From: JBBTDV01 sp038042605
GTDB lineage: Bacteria > Bdellovibrionota > UBA1018
Direction of reading: 5' to 3'
Assembly: GCA_964358645.1 (NCBI GenBank)
Contig: CAYHPW010000066.1
Coordinates: forward strand, 1 to 13,157
Length of the DNA: 13,157 bases
Under the pieces are notes generated by a model. It was not told the DNA's origin. It saw only the letters and a program-made list of their open reading frames with translations, and searched no databases. The stretch's first letter is position 1. Each line of letters starts with the position of its first letter. Of this stretch, positions 1 to 7,210 are shown one piece after another. Both the position numbers and the translations under genes were made by a program.

Positions 1-29
1 CTTCCGAGGAGAAAATCGCAGCCTAGCAC
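1..29 (-). CDS. Possible start of a further downstream gene (partial, runs off window)
   Basis: Downstream of the acyl ligase, the minus strand has an AGGAG ribosome-binding sequence (39-43) placed 9 bases before a GTG (27-29). The frame then stays open to the window edge, reading roughly V-L-G-C-D-F-L-L-G. If real, it would be the next gene of the peptidase/ligase operon, about 46 bases after the ligase stop. Nine codons cannot identify a product, and GTG is a minor start codon, so this is only a suggestion. Confidence 0.25.
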
Positions 30-75
30 CGGCCAGATCTCCTAAAATTTTTCAACGGTTTTATGACAGTCTGGG

Positions 76-1590
76 CTATTTTAATTCCTGCTGAAGGACT
101 TGCGTTGCAATCTTGCCGGTAGCGGTCCGTGGTAGTTTTTTTCTAACTTCTAAATATGTTGGCACACCGTAAGCTGGTAGTCTTGAGCGGCAATAATTTA
201 AAATCGTCTCCCTGCTGTCAGGCTGGGCACCGGGCATTTCAACAAAAGAGATGAGTTCCGTTTTACCATTTTTTATCACTGAAAATACTGACACCTCAAC
301 CACCCCGTCACACTCAAAAAGAACATTTGCAACCTCTGTTGGGTAGATGCTGCCAGCCTCTGTTTTAATTTTAGAACCCTTTCTTCCAAGCACGTAAAGA
401 AAACCATCTTCATCTAGCCGACCCATGTCGTTCGTACGGAACCATCCCTTTTGCAACGATGACTTGGTTGCCTCCGGGTTGCCATAATAACCCTGAAAAA
501 CATTGGGCCCCGAAACACAGATCTCACCTTCCTGACCAGTTTTAACATCTCGGCCATCTTTACCTACCAACCTTATTCGCTGGTTCGGGATCACCTTGCC
601 AACCGAGCGGTCTTTATACGGCCCCTCTAGAGGTATCTCCGTACAAGATGCCGACACCTCGGTGCAGCCATAACCCATAACTATAGGAAGCTTAAATATT
701 TCTTGAAATCTCTTCTGAAGAATTGGTGCAAGCGATGCCCCTCCAGATTGGACAAGCCTTAGTGAGCTAAGATTATGTCGGCAAGTCTTACCTTCGCGAG
801 TCATCCCGGATAATTCGGGAGGCATCGACGTCAATACGGTGATTTTAAATTTGTCGATCTTTCGTAACATCCCATGTGTGTCACCAAGATCCCCAAGCAC
901 AATGGCCGCTCCACAAGCTAGCGGGAGCAGGCAGTTTTCAACCATGCAATAATTGTGTGCCATCGAAAGCATGCAACTGCAATTATCCGTCTCACGCATT
1001 TGGTAGACATCAATATCAGTTAGAACGTTGCTTAAAAGGTTGCGATGCGAACACATCACGGCTTTCGGCACCCCCGTGCTCCCGGAAGTACATAAAAAAA
1101 CAACCACATCATTTTCACAAATTTCAAAAGGAGCTGTAAATGGCGTCGTAGAACCACCGATAAATGATTGTATCGGAATCGTACCTTCAATTGTAGAATG
1201 TGAATTCAGTATTATATTTTGAACACCTGGTATCATGCCGCGTGAGTGTGATAACTTTTCCCACAGCGTTTCATTAGTGATCAGTGTGGAAGTTTGGGTG
1301 AAGTTTAAGAAATGGCGCACTTCTTCCGCCACTAGATTCGCGGCGAGCGGAACAGCGATATTGCCAGATAAAGCAGCCCCAAAATATGTGTAGAGAAATT
1401 CTGGGCAATTTGGGAGCCAAACAGCTACGCGGTTTCCACGTATCCGGTGCCAACTAAACAATGCGTCTGCAAATAAATGAGATTTGTCAAATAACTCGCC
1501 GTAATTGACATTTACGTTGTCATCTACGATAGCTATCTTTTTCTCACGCTCTAATTTATTTTTTAATAATAAATCGGCAAGTGTTCTCAT
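76..1590 (-). CDS. AMP-forming acyl-CoA synthetase / acyl-AMP ligase family protein
   Basis: This 504-residue enzyme belongs to the adenylate-forming (ANL) superfamily, which activates a carboxylic acid as acyl-AMP and usually passes it to CoA or a carrier-protein thiol. All core motifs are visible: the phosphate loop CTSGSTGVPKA (about 167-177), GYGCTE (306-311), the ribose-binding Asp388 in FRTNDMGRLDEDG, the hinge and GRKGSKIKTEAG region (402-413), and the C-terminal lid LPRTATGKI with catalytic Lys493. The glycine normally found in the TGD motif is Asn here. There is no signal peptide or membrane segment, so it should be cytoplasmic, and no carrier-protein domain is fused. The ATG has a GAGGGGA ribosome-binding site (1597-1603), and its first bases overlap the peptidase stop as ATGA, which suggests translational coupling. 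The substrate cannot be read from sequence; a fatty or aryl acid is possible, and so is a stand-alone peptide-synthetase-type A domain. Confidence 0.93.
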   Translation of the reverse strand: MRTLADLLLKNKLEREKKIAIVDDNVNVNYGELFDKSHLFADALFSWHRIRGNRVAVWLPNCPEFLYTYFGAALSGNIAVPLAANLVAEEVRHFLNFTQTSTLITNETLWEKLSHSRGMIPGVQNIILNSHSTIEGTIPIQSFIGGSTTPFTAPFEICENDVVVFLCTSGSTGVPKAVMCSHRNLLSNVLTDIDVYQMRETDNCSCMLSMAHNYCMVENCLLPLACGAAIVLGDLGDTHGMLRKIDKFKITVLTSMPPELSGMTREGKTCRHNLSSLRLVQSGGASLAPILQKRFQEIFKLPIVMGYGCTEVSASCTEIPLEGPYKDRSVGKVIPNQRIRLVGKDGRDVKTGQEGEICVSGPNVFQGYYGNPEATKSSLQKGWFRTNDMGRLDEDGFLYVLGRKGSKIKTEAGSIYPTEVANVLFECDGVVEVSVFSVIKNGKTELISFVEMPGAQPDSRETILNYCRSRLPAYGVPTYLEVRKKLPRTATGKIATQVLQQELK

Positions 1591-2279
1591 TTAGCTTCCC
1601 CTCTGCTTATGATAATATTATCAGTAATAAAACCTACAGCAAGCGTGGCATGCCCTGCATGGGTCTCGGTGCCCTCACTCTTCCAAAGTACTGATAATTT
1701 ACCCTCATATGTAGTTGGAACTGATAATGCCATTAACGAAGACTGTTTGAGCTTTATCTCGTTGAGAATCGTATTAAGGGCGGAAAGTTTAACATCTACG
1801 ATTTTTCTTGCATACGTCTCCTGCGAGCCGTTGCATATTTCCGCAATTGAAGAAATATCTGAAAGGGCATCATTCCAGAATATCGAATGATAATCCCTTG
1901 CTTCCTGTTTAAGACAATGCCTTCCAAATTCTGCTGGCGACACGTGCAAAACAGGTGCGGATTCTGTGTTTGAGAAGCATAGAGCTTCAACTCCTGTCGA
2001 CAAATCCTGTACAAAACGAGGCGAGAAATGAGGGTCTATTTGATCGACCTTTACAGGAAGCGCCACTGGATCGTTCCCATTAGGGAGTAATCCCAAAAAT
2101 TCGGGTTTTTGAAGAATAGTGCTTCTTTCATTTTCATTTTTCCCAGCGATGGCAGTCAAAATTGCCGGTTGCACTCCAGATTGAAGGCCTTGTGCAGAAT
2201 CGACCTCAAACACTGCAGCATTGGTGTTAACAACGGCATATGGATAAACTTTTTCAGGGATCGCTCCCCAGCCGCTCAA
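1587..2279 (-). CDS. C-terminal fragment of C1 cysteine peptidase (active-site His)
   Basis: This 230-residue frame can only start at a TTG (2277-2279) without a clear ribosome-binding site, so it is more likely the displaced second half of the peptidase than an independent gene. Residues 4-14 (WGAIPEKVYPY) match the papain segment that follows the active-site helix region. Residues 207-216 read HAGHATLAVG, the block containing the catalytic His (His210). Only 20 residues follow, so the Asn-Ser-Trp motif and the last strands of the papain fold are absent. The stop is shared with the ligase start (ATGA). The middle (about 25-205) shows no motif I recognise. Confidence 0.65.
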   Translation of the reverse strand: MSGWGAIPEKVYPYAVVNTNAAVFEVDSAQGLQSGVQPAILTAIAGKNENERSTILQKPEFLGLLPNGNDPVALPVKVDQIDPHFSPRFVQDLSTGVEALCFSNTESAPVLHVSPAEFGRHCLKQEARDYHSIFWNDALSDISSIAEICNGSQETYARKIVDVKLSALNTILNEIKLKQSSLMALSVPTTYEGKLSVLWKSEGTETHAGHATLAVGFITDNIIISRGEAK

Positions 2280-2640
2280 AACTCACCGGAAACTGCCGGA
2301 TATGAGTCACTTGGGCACCCATATCGCCAAATTGCATGAAATTAGAATAAAGTTGATAACGCTCACTGAGATCCAACGATACTCCTTGCTCGTGAAAAAG
2401 CTCATTCTCAATCATGCCTAAAAAAGCAAAGCTCTGACAGGAACCTACAGCCCCTTGACTCCGGATGGGACTATTCCAGTCAATCAGGGTGATATTCTTA
2501 TTCAAGTACTTTAAATAACTTGCCTGGCTAGTGTCTTGGATCACATCAACAAAATCGGAGGGATTAAATACAGCGCTAGCATGGCTAGCAATCACAGCCA
2601 GCCAAATAAACCACAATCCACATAGCTTAGTATATTTCAT
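2254..2640 (-). CDS. N-terminal fragment of C1 cysteine peptidase (signal peptide and active-site Cys)
   Basis: This 128-residue frame begins at an ATG with a TGGGAG ribosome-binding site seven bases upstream; an in-frame start 13 codons earlier would spoil the signal peptide. Residues 1-23 form a signal peptide (KYTK, then a hydrophobic stretch, ending ASHASA), so the product is exported. Residues 54-72 read DWNSPIRSQGAVGSCQSFA, matching the papain block that holds the oxyanion Gln (Gln62) and nucleophile Cys (Cys68) at the family spacing of six. The usual Trp after the Cys is Gln here. The block L-S-E-R-Y-Q-L-Y (91-98) corresponds to the family's LSEQ-type motif. The frame ends in a CCC-TGA context. 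Alone it lacks the His and could not form a working peptidase. Confidence 0.75.
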   Translation of the reverse strand: MKYTKLCGLWFIWLAVIASHASAVFNPSDFVDVIQDTSQASYLKYLNKNITLIDWNSPIRSQGAVGSCQSFAFLGMIENELFHEQGVSLDLSERYQLYSNFMQFGDMGAQVTHIRQFPVSFERLGSDP

Positions 2641-2745
2641 GATGAACTCCCACGACGGGCCTATAGCAGAGCACTTCACTCCTTACGCTTTGAGATCGTT
2701 AATAATGGATGGGATTAAGTACAACACCATCCTGTTCGAGAGCTT

Positions 2746-3279
2746 TTATTTTAAGAATTTAGTAACGACCGTGTTGTAACAACCTTCAGTGGTGGATTCT
2801 CTGTCAATTATAATAGAAATCGCAACAATCTGGTTACCACGGAAAGCCTCTTCAACCCTAACCTTGCCTCTATTATCACCATAGGAATAATCAGCTACTA
2901 AGAGAACTTTCGGTAATGTCATTGCCTTATCCGGAAAGGATTGTTTAACTTTTTCAAAACAAGTTTGTAATATCAATTCAGCATTACGGTAATCAGCGGA
3001 ATTACATTCTGTTTGGGAAGACAACTCTATACCTTGACTTTCCAATATTTTTTTCAAACTTGATACTGACTGATCAACAACAAAAAATTTCTTAAGAAGG
3101 TCAACACTCGTATTCATTTCTACAGCACATTGCTGCAAGGTGACTTTTACTCCTTCTGTTAATGAAATAACGCTAGTGCTACTTATAGTGCGCCTATCAA
3201 TAACTTCTTCCCAATAGTCGGCTTGAGATAAAGAAGTTATAGTGAGAAGTCCTAAAACAACTAAATTCAATGTTTTCAT
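2746..3279 (-). CDS. Secreted small protein with four cysteines, unknown function
   Basis: This 177-residue protein begins with a clear signal peptide (about 1-20, ending SLSQA before DYW), so it should be exported to the periplasm or beyond. The mature part has four cysteines (51, 92, 107, 167), an even number suited to two disulfides, and its C-terminal third looks beta-rich (VLLVADYSYG, then IVAISIII). I do not recognise a family. The ATG follows an AAAGGTAG ribosome-binding site (3284-3291) and a good promoter about 80 bases upstream. It is the first gene of a possible operon with the cysteine peptidase and acyl ligase. Its final ~120 bases recur, decayed and inverted, at about 3483-3605. 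By eye the gene is clearly more AT-rich than polA, consistent with accessory DNA. Confidence 0.8.
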   Translation of the reverse strand: MKTLNLVVLGLLTITSLSQADYWEEVIDRRTISSTSVISLTEGVKVTLQQCAVEMNTSVDLLKKFFVVDQSVSSLKKILESQGIELSSQTECNSADYRNAELILQTCFEKVKQSFPDKAMTLPKVLLVADYSYGDNRGKVRVEEAFRGNQIVAISIIIDRESTTEGCYNTVVTKFLK

Positions 3280-3352
3280 ATATCTACCTTTCAGTGCCCC
3301 AGGTTTGTAGGAGAGCCTATCTCTCTCGGCTTGCCAAGGGACGATTAAAATG

Positions 3353-3388
3353 GAGTCTTTTTATACACTAATTTAACCCGATGCGCAA
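3353..3388 (-). promoter_or_regulatory. Sigma70-type promoter for the secreted-protein/peptidase/ligase genes
   Basis: On the minus strand, TTGCGC (3383-3388) and TATAAA (3360-3365) are separated by exactly 17 bases. Transcription would start near 3353, leaving a leader of about 73 bases. A 7-base inverted pair, TACACTA (3364-3370) and TAGTGTA (3403-3409), brackets the promoter and could be an operator, though it may be chance. Confidence 0.6.
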
Positions 3389-3482
3389 TAAGTATTTATA
3401 CATAGTGTAATTATCCTTCGCATACAGCGCATGGTTGCGTGTAAAAGCCACCCAGCAGCAATGTGCTATAGAAATGGATACA

Positions 3483-3605
3483 AAGATTAGGGTTGAAGAG
3501 GCATCTGCGTGATAACCAGACTGTTGCGGTTTCTATTATAATTATCAAAGAATCCACCGCTGAAGGTGGTTACAAAACGGTCGTTACCAAAATCTTAAAA
3601 TAAAA
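3483..3605 (+). pseudogene. Decayed inverted copy of the 3' end of the secreted-protein gene
   Basis: The plus strand here matches the coding strand of the end of the 177-residue gene (minus strand of about 2744-2865) with roughly 85-88% identity by hand alignment, from AGGGTTGAAGAGGC to the shared TCTTAAAATAAAA end including the stop codon. The last 20 or so codons read ESTAEGGYKTVVTKILK against ESTTEGCYNTVVTKFLK in the intact gene, so Cys167 is Gly here. A one-base insertion near 3506-3508 shifts the frame, and no start or signal peptide lies upstream, so it is not a working gene. Similarity fades before about 3480 and stops just after the stop codon, a few bases from the end of polA. Confidence 0.85.
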
Positions 3606-3611
3606 CTAACC

Positions 3612-6320
3612 CTACACTTCCATCCAGTTATCACCGGTGGCGGCGTTGACCTTGAGCGGAACTGAAAGCGGCATCACATTTTCCATCACCGATGTGATTA
3701 GTTTAAGAACATCCTCTGATTCTTCACGCGGGCAGTCCAGAACAACCTCGTCATGCACCTGAACAATAAGTTTTGCTTTGAACCCGCCGCTCTCAAGCTT
3801 ACGATCGATTTCTATCATCGCAAGCTTCATAAGATCGGCGGCGGTGCCCTGTATTGGCGCATTCATCGCCACGCGCTCCGCAAAAGCGCGCACAGCCTGG
3901 TTGTTTGAACGAATATCGGGAAGATGCCTTTTTCTGCCCGATAAAGTTGAAACCCAGCCTCGGCCCCTAGCCTCTTCCACCGCCTTATCGAGAAAAGCCT
4001 TCACTCCGCTATAGCGCGCAAAATATCTATCGATCATCGCACGAGCTTCAGTCCGCGAAATCTTAAGCTCCTGCGCAAGCCCGAATGGCGTCTTCCCATA
4101 CATCAATCCAAAATTAATGGCCTTAGCCACCCCACGTTGCTGTTCTGTTACGTCACTTGGTGAAACACCAAAAATTTCCCCAGCCGTCCTGCTGTGCACA
4201 TCCTCATTGGTGCGGAACGAACGCACGAGCTCGACATCCCCGCTCATGTGCGCAAGCAATCTAAGTTCTATCTGGCTGTAATCAGCAGCCACAAGCACGT
4301 TGCCGGACGACGGGATGAAAGCGCGCCTGATTTTTTTCCCTCTCTCAGTTCGTATGGGAATATTCTGAAGATTTGGATCAGAGCTTGAAAGCCTGCCTGT
4401 TGCCGTCACGGTCTGGTGAAAACTTGCATGGATCTTACCGGTCTTGATATCTCTAAGACCAGGGAGAGGATCAATATACGTACCTTTCAACTTTGAGATC
4501 TCACGATACTCAAGCAGCAATCTTGGCACCTCATGCATCGGGGCCAGCACCTCAAGAACCTGCGCATCCGTTGAATAACCGGTCTTGGTCTTGCTCTGTG
4601 TAGGGAGCCCAAGCTCTTCAAACAAAAGTACGGCAAGCTGTTTTGGGGAATTTAAATTTACAGGCCCACGGGTGAATGCGCGTATCTTGTCATCAATCAC
4701 ATGGAGATCCTGTTCAAATTCAAGCGACAATCCCTTAAGCCAATCCACGTCTATGCATACGCCATTTTGTTCCATCCTGGCCAGGACGCCAACCATCGGA
4801 ATATCAATATCCGAAAAAACTCCCATCAGCCGCTCAGCTTCAAGCATCGGCTCTAGCTTTCGCCAAAGCTCCATGGCAACCCACGCGTCTTCCGCTGAAT
4901 AACGTGTTGCGAGCTCGACGGGTACGTCATCAAAGCGGATCTGTTCCTTGCCCTTGCCGCACACCTCTTCGTAAGTAAGCACGTTGTAGTCAAGATACCG
5001 CTCGGCCAGCGCTTTCAAGCTCAAATGGCCTTCCGAATTCAAGATGTAAGCAGCGACCATCGTGTCAGCACCGATGCCTTGCGGGTTGAAGCCACGATTA
5101 ATAAGCACACTCCAGTCGTATTTAAGATTTTGTCCGATCTTTTTAAAACTAGCATCCTCGATGAACAGCCTTAACTTATCCGACACGAGCTCACGCGGTA
5201 GCTGACGGACCGAAGTATCACGGTGACCGACCGGGATATAAAACGCGCAGGAAGGATCGTAGCAAAATGATATGCCGACAAGCTCTGCTTCGCGCGGGTT
5301 GAGTGAGGTCGTTTCAATATCAAACCCAAACTTCTTTGCCTTCTCGAGTGATTCTAAAAGAGAATTAAGATCCTGTTCCGTTTTTACACATTTGAAATGT
5401 TCCGCCGCAGCAACAGAAACTCTGGTCCCCGCCATAGCTGGTGGGTCACCTGGCTTTTTCGCCCACCTCTCAAGCAATGAACCAAAATCAAGTTCACGAA
5501 GAAGATTAATGCACTCTTGAGTCATGTGGAATTCATAGTGAAGAAGCTCAGGCCCTACCTCGACAGGAATATCGACAAGGACCGTGGCAAGTTTCTTTGA
5601 TATTTCAGCTTCAGCAGCATGCTTAAGCAAGAGGTCGCATTTTTTTCCGCTCACGGATCCATCGCGAGCGGCACTTAAGATGTTTTCAAGATTTCCGAAC
5701 TCTTTAAGGAGTTCAACCGCGCTCTTTGGCCCGATACCCGAAACTCCAGGAATATTGTCCGAAGAATCCCCCACCAGTGCGAGATAATCACGAACCTGCC
5801 CGGGCTCCACGCCGAGTTTTTCGTTAACCTCGCGCGGGCCGTAGTGTTTATCAGTCATTGTATCCCACATCGTAATGCGCTCGCCGACAATCTGCATGAG
5901 GTCCTTATCGCCACTCACCACGACGACCTGATTCTCAGGGGCTGCATCACGCCACTTAAGCGCAAGAGTCGCGATAAGGTCATCGGCTTCAAAACCGCTC
6001 TTGCGAAAAGAAGGGATCTCAAGACCTGCAACAAGCTGCTCAATGCGACTGAACTGTGGAATGAGATCCTCGGGAGGAGAGCTGCGGTTAGCTTTATACG
6101 CGTGATATTCTTGCTTCCGGAATGAAGGCTCTCTTGAGTCAAATACAACAGCCGCATACTGCGGCTTAGCTTCATCCCAAAGCCTCGACAGCATGTTCGC
6201 GACACCGTACACGGCGTTAGTGGGCTCACCCTTCCTTGAGTGCAGGCGCCTTATTGCGAAAAATGCGCGGTAAATGAACGAACTTACGTCAATTAGATAC
6301 AACGTTTTTTGCTGAGGCAT
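3612..6320 (-). CDS. polA: DNA polymerase I
   Basis: This 902-residue protein is DNA polymerase I, which removes RNA primers and fills gaps during lagging-strand synthesis and repair. The 5' nuclease domain (about 1-290) has the acidic motifs GFEADDLIA (109-117), VSGDKDLMQI (135-144) and GDSSDNIPGVSGIGPKSA (184-201). The 3'-5' exonuclease domain (about 310-495) keeps all three motifs: Asp334/Glu336 in FDIETTSL, NLKYD with Asp402, and YSAED (Tyr474, Asp478), so proofreading should work. The polymerase domain has motif A with Asp680 in AADYSQIELR, motif B RGVAKAINFGLMYG (729-742) and motif C QVHDEV (His856-Asp857-Glu858). Its length is usual for the family. The ATG lies inside the end of the RDD gene (32-base overlap) with only a weak GAG as ribosome-binding site, so translation is probably coupled to that gene. 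The N-terminus aligns well with known PolA starts. Confidence 0.98.
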   Translation of the reverse strand: MPQQKTLYLIDVSSFIYRAFFAIRRLHSRKGEPTNAVYGVANMLSRLWDEAKPQYAAVVFDSREPSFRKQEYHAYKANRSSPPEDLIPQFSRIEQLVAGLEIPSFRKSGFEADDLIATLALKWRDAAPENQVVVVSGDKDLMQIVGERITMWDTMTDKHYGPREVNEKLGVEPGQVRDYLALVGDSSDNIPGVSGIGPKSAVELLKEFGNLENILSAARDGSVSGKKCDLLLKHAAEAEISKKLATVLVDIPVEVGPELLHYEFHMTQECINLLRELDFGSLLERWAKKPGDPPAMAGTRVSVAAAEHFKCVKTEQDLNSLLESLEKAKKFGFDIETTSLNPREAELVGISFCYDPSCAFYIPVGHRDTSVRQLPRELVSDKLRLFIEDASFKKIGQNLKYDWSVLINRGFNPQGIGADTMVAAYILNSEGHLSLKALAERYLDYNVLTYEEVCGKGKEQIRFDDVPVELATRYSAEDAWVAMELWRKLEPMLEAERLMGVFSDIDIPMVGVLARMEQNGVCIDVDWLKGLSLEFEQDLHVIDDKIRAFTRGPVNLNSPKQLAVLLFEELGLPTQSKTKTGYSTDAQVLEVLAPMHEVPRLLLEYREISKLKGTYIDPLPGLRDIKTGKIHASFHQTVTATGRLSSSDPNLQNIPIRTERGKKIRRAFIPSSGNVLVAADYSQIELRLLAHMSGDVELVRSFRTNEDVHSRTAGEIFGVSPSDVTEQQRGVAKAINFGLMYGKTPFGLAQELKISRTEARAMIDRYFARYSGVKAFLDKAVEEARGRGWVSTLSGRKRHLPDIRSNNQAVRAFAERVAMNAPIQGTAADLMKLAMIEIDRKLESGGFKAKLIVQVHDEVVLDCPREESEDVLKLITSVMENVMPLSVPLKVNAATGDNWMEV

Positions 6321-6771
6321 TTTTTAGCTCTATCACTTCCGTATCACCCATTACATCACCAAGTCTGTGTCCAGATTCGACGGAAAGCATGAGATATACT
6401 TCCATGACCATGAGCGGGATGCCCACGATACCAAGTATGAGCCAGCCCCATACCGGAATGATCGCAAAAAAAGTCGCGACGCCCACTGGCGAATTCCTTA
6501 AAACCGAATCACGGAGCGATGCAGGCTTCTTTGTAATCATATTAATTACTTTAAGACGCATGATTTTTTTCCCAACACTCTGCCCCTGAAAAGGTTTGAA
6601 CGAAAGCCCATCCGCAACCAAGCTATATAGAAACCCTAAAAGCGGCCCGAGCGGATATGGCAGCATGACGGCTACGGTCACAACAAGCACCAGGTCTATG
6701 ACTTTTGCTACCACACGATTGCCGACCTTAGCCTTTATACCTACTGAGCTAAGCGGCATGACAAAAAACAT
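6289..6771 (-). CDS. RDD-family membrane protein
   Basis: This 160-residue inner-membrane protein has the RDD-family layout: an Arg and Asp in the first helix (GNRVVAKVIDLVLVV), a hydrophobic hairpin around LPYPLGPLLGFLYSLVADGL, the GQSVGKKIMRLKVI block after it, and a final membrane region (VGVATFFAIIPVWGWLILGIVGIPLMVMEVYLML). I chose the ATG at 6769-6771 because a strong GGGAAGGG ribosome-binding site (about 6777-6784) lies five bases upstream; a TTG eight codons earlier would place that site inside the gene. The function of RDD proteins is mostly unclear, with transport roles proposed for some. The gene overlaps polA by 32 bases and is divergent from thioredoxin, so it is probably the promoter-proximal gene of a two-gene unit with polA. 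I could not find a convincing promoter for it. Confidence 0.85.
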   Translation of the reverse strand: MFFVMPLSSVGIKAKVGNRVVAKVIDLVLVVTVAVMLPYPLGPLLGFLYSLVADGLSFKPFQGQSVGKKIMRLKVINMITKKPASLRDSVLRNSPVGVATFFAIIPVWGWLILGIVGIPLMVMEVYLMLSVESGHRLGDVMGDTEVIELKNASAKNVVSN

Positions 6772-6810
6772 ACTGGCCCTTCCCCTTTGCAACAAACTTC
6801 TGTCGTCTGC

Positions 6811-6839
6811 TTTACAAAGCTGCTAATTTTCCATATAAA
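6811..6839 (+). promoter_or_regulatory. Sigma70-type promoter for trxA
   Basis: TTTACA (6811-6816) and TATAAA (6834-6839) are 17 bases apart, with transcription expected near 6846 and a leader of about 30 bases. The same TTTACA-17-TATA layout precedes the coiled-coil gene. Confidence 0.7.
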
Positions 6840-6875
6840 ACAAAACAGTCAAAGAAAACATGAGGAAATTCAGTT

Positions 6876-7208
6876 ATGGCAAACTCAAAAAATATTTTAA
6901 CAACTGGCGATGCTTCATTTGAATCAGATGTGCTCAAGTCAAGCCAGCTTGCCGTGGTTGACTTCTGGGCTGAATGGTGCGGCCCTTGCCGCATGCTAGG
7001 CCCCACTATTGAACAGCTTGCGGATGAGTATGCAGGCCAAGTCAAGGTTTATAAAGTGAATGTTGACGAGAATCCCGTTACTCCTGCCCGCTATCATGTC
7101 AAAGGGATCCCGACCGTCATTTTTTTCAAGAATGGCGCGGTGGTCGATCAACTTGTTGGAAACCAACCCAAAGACATGATTAAACAATCAATAGAAAAAC
7201 ATCTATAA
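6876..7208 (+). CDS. trxA: Thioredoxin
   Basis: This 110-residue protein is a classical cytoplasmic thioredoxin that reduces protein disulfides and is recharged by thioredoxin reductase. The active site is WCGPC (Trp34 to Cys38) within VVDFWAEWCGPC, the cis-proline is Pro79 in GIPTVIFF, and the buried acidic residue is Asp29. The length is normal and there is no signal peptide. The ATG follows GAGGA (6862-6866). It stands alone behind its own promoter and is divergent from the RDD/polA unit. Its stop is only two bases from the end of the coiled-coil gene on the other strand, so the two transcripts must meet tail to tail without room for a terminator between the genes. Confidence 0.98.
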   Translation: MANSKNILTTGDASFESDVLKSSQLAVVDFWAEWCGPCRMLGPTIEQLADEYAGQVKVYKVNVDENPVTPARYHVKGIPTVIFFKNGAVVDQLVGNQPKDMIKQSIEKHL

Positions 7209-7210
7209 GT

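Larger units (their letters stand above)
1587..2640 (-). pseudogene. Papain-family (C1) cysteine peptidase gene, frameshifted and short at the 3' end
   Basis: Two overlapping minus-strand frames make one papain-like peptidase. The first holds the active-site Cys and the second the active-site His, and the reading must move by +1 between 2285 and 2254. Frame 2 has a stop at 2283-2285 and frame 1 stops at 2254-2256, which bounds the break. Removing one base from the four-G run (minus strand; 2266-2269) gives SFERLGAIPEKVYPY. Removing one from the four-T run (2278-2281) gives VSLSGWGAIPEKVYPY. Either restores a typical papain-family G-x-[IV]-P-E-x-x-Y-P-Y stretch, so a one-base insertion or a sequencing error is the simplest cause. 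The rejoined protein would be about 345-350 residues. The gene also ends soon after the His, without the family's Asn-Ser-Trp segment. It lies 105 bases after the secreted-protein gene and overlaps the ligase, so it may still be transcribed with both. Confidence 0.8.
3280..3611. other. Intergenic region between polA and the secreted-protein gene
   Basis: These 332 bases hold the minus-strand promoter and leader for the secreted-protein gene and the inverted gene remnant next to the polA stop. A small stem GAGAG/CTCTC sits in the leader (3311-3325). Bases 3410-3480 show nothing I can assign. I see no convincing T-run terminator for polA. Confidence 0.6.

Noticed and set aside
876..1222. Plus-strand open frames inside the acyl ligase gene
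   Set aside because: They lie opposite well-conserved motif-bearing coding sequence and have no recognisable features of their own.
2254..2260. Programmed +1 frameshifting at CCC-TGA as the main explanation of the split peptidase
   Set aside because: Family-like residues GAIPE immediately upstream are encoded in the second frame, so the ancestral reading had already changed frame before CCC-TGA. Kept only as an alternative to check.
6289..6795. TTG at 6795 as the start of the RDD gene
   Set aside because: The ATG at 6771 has a strong GGGAAGGG site at the right distance.
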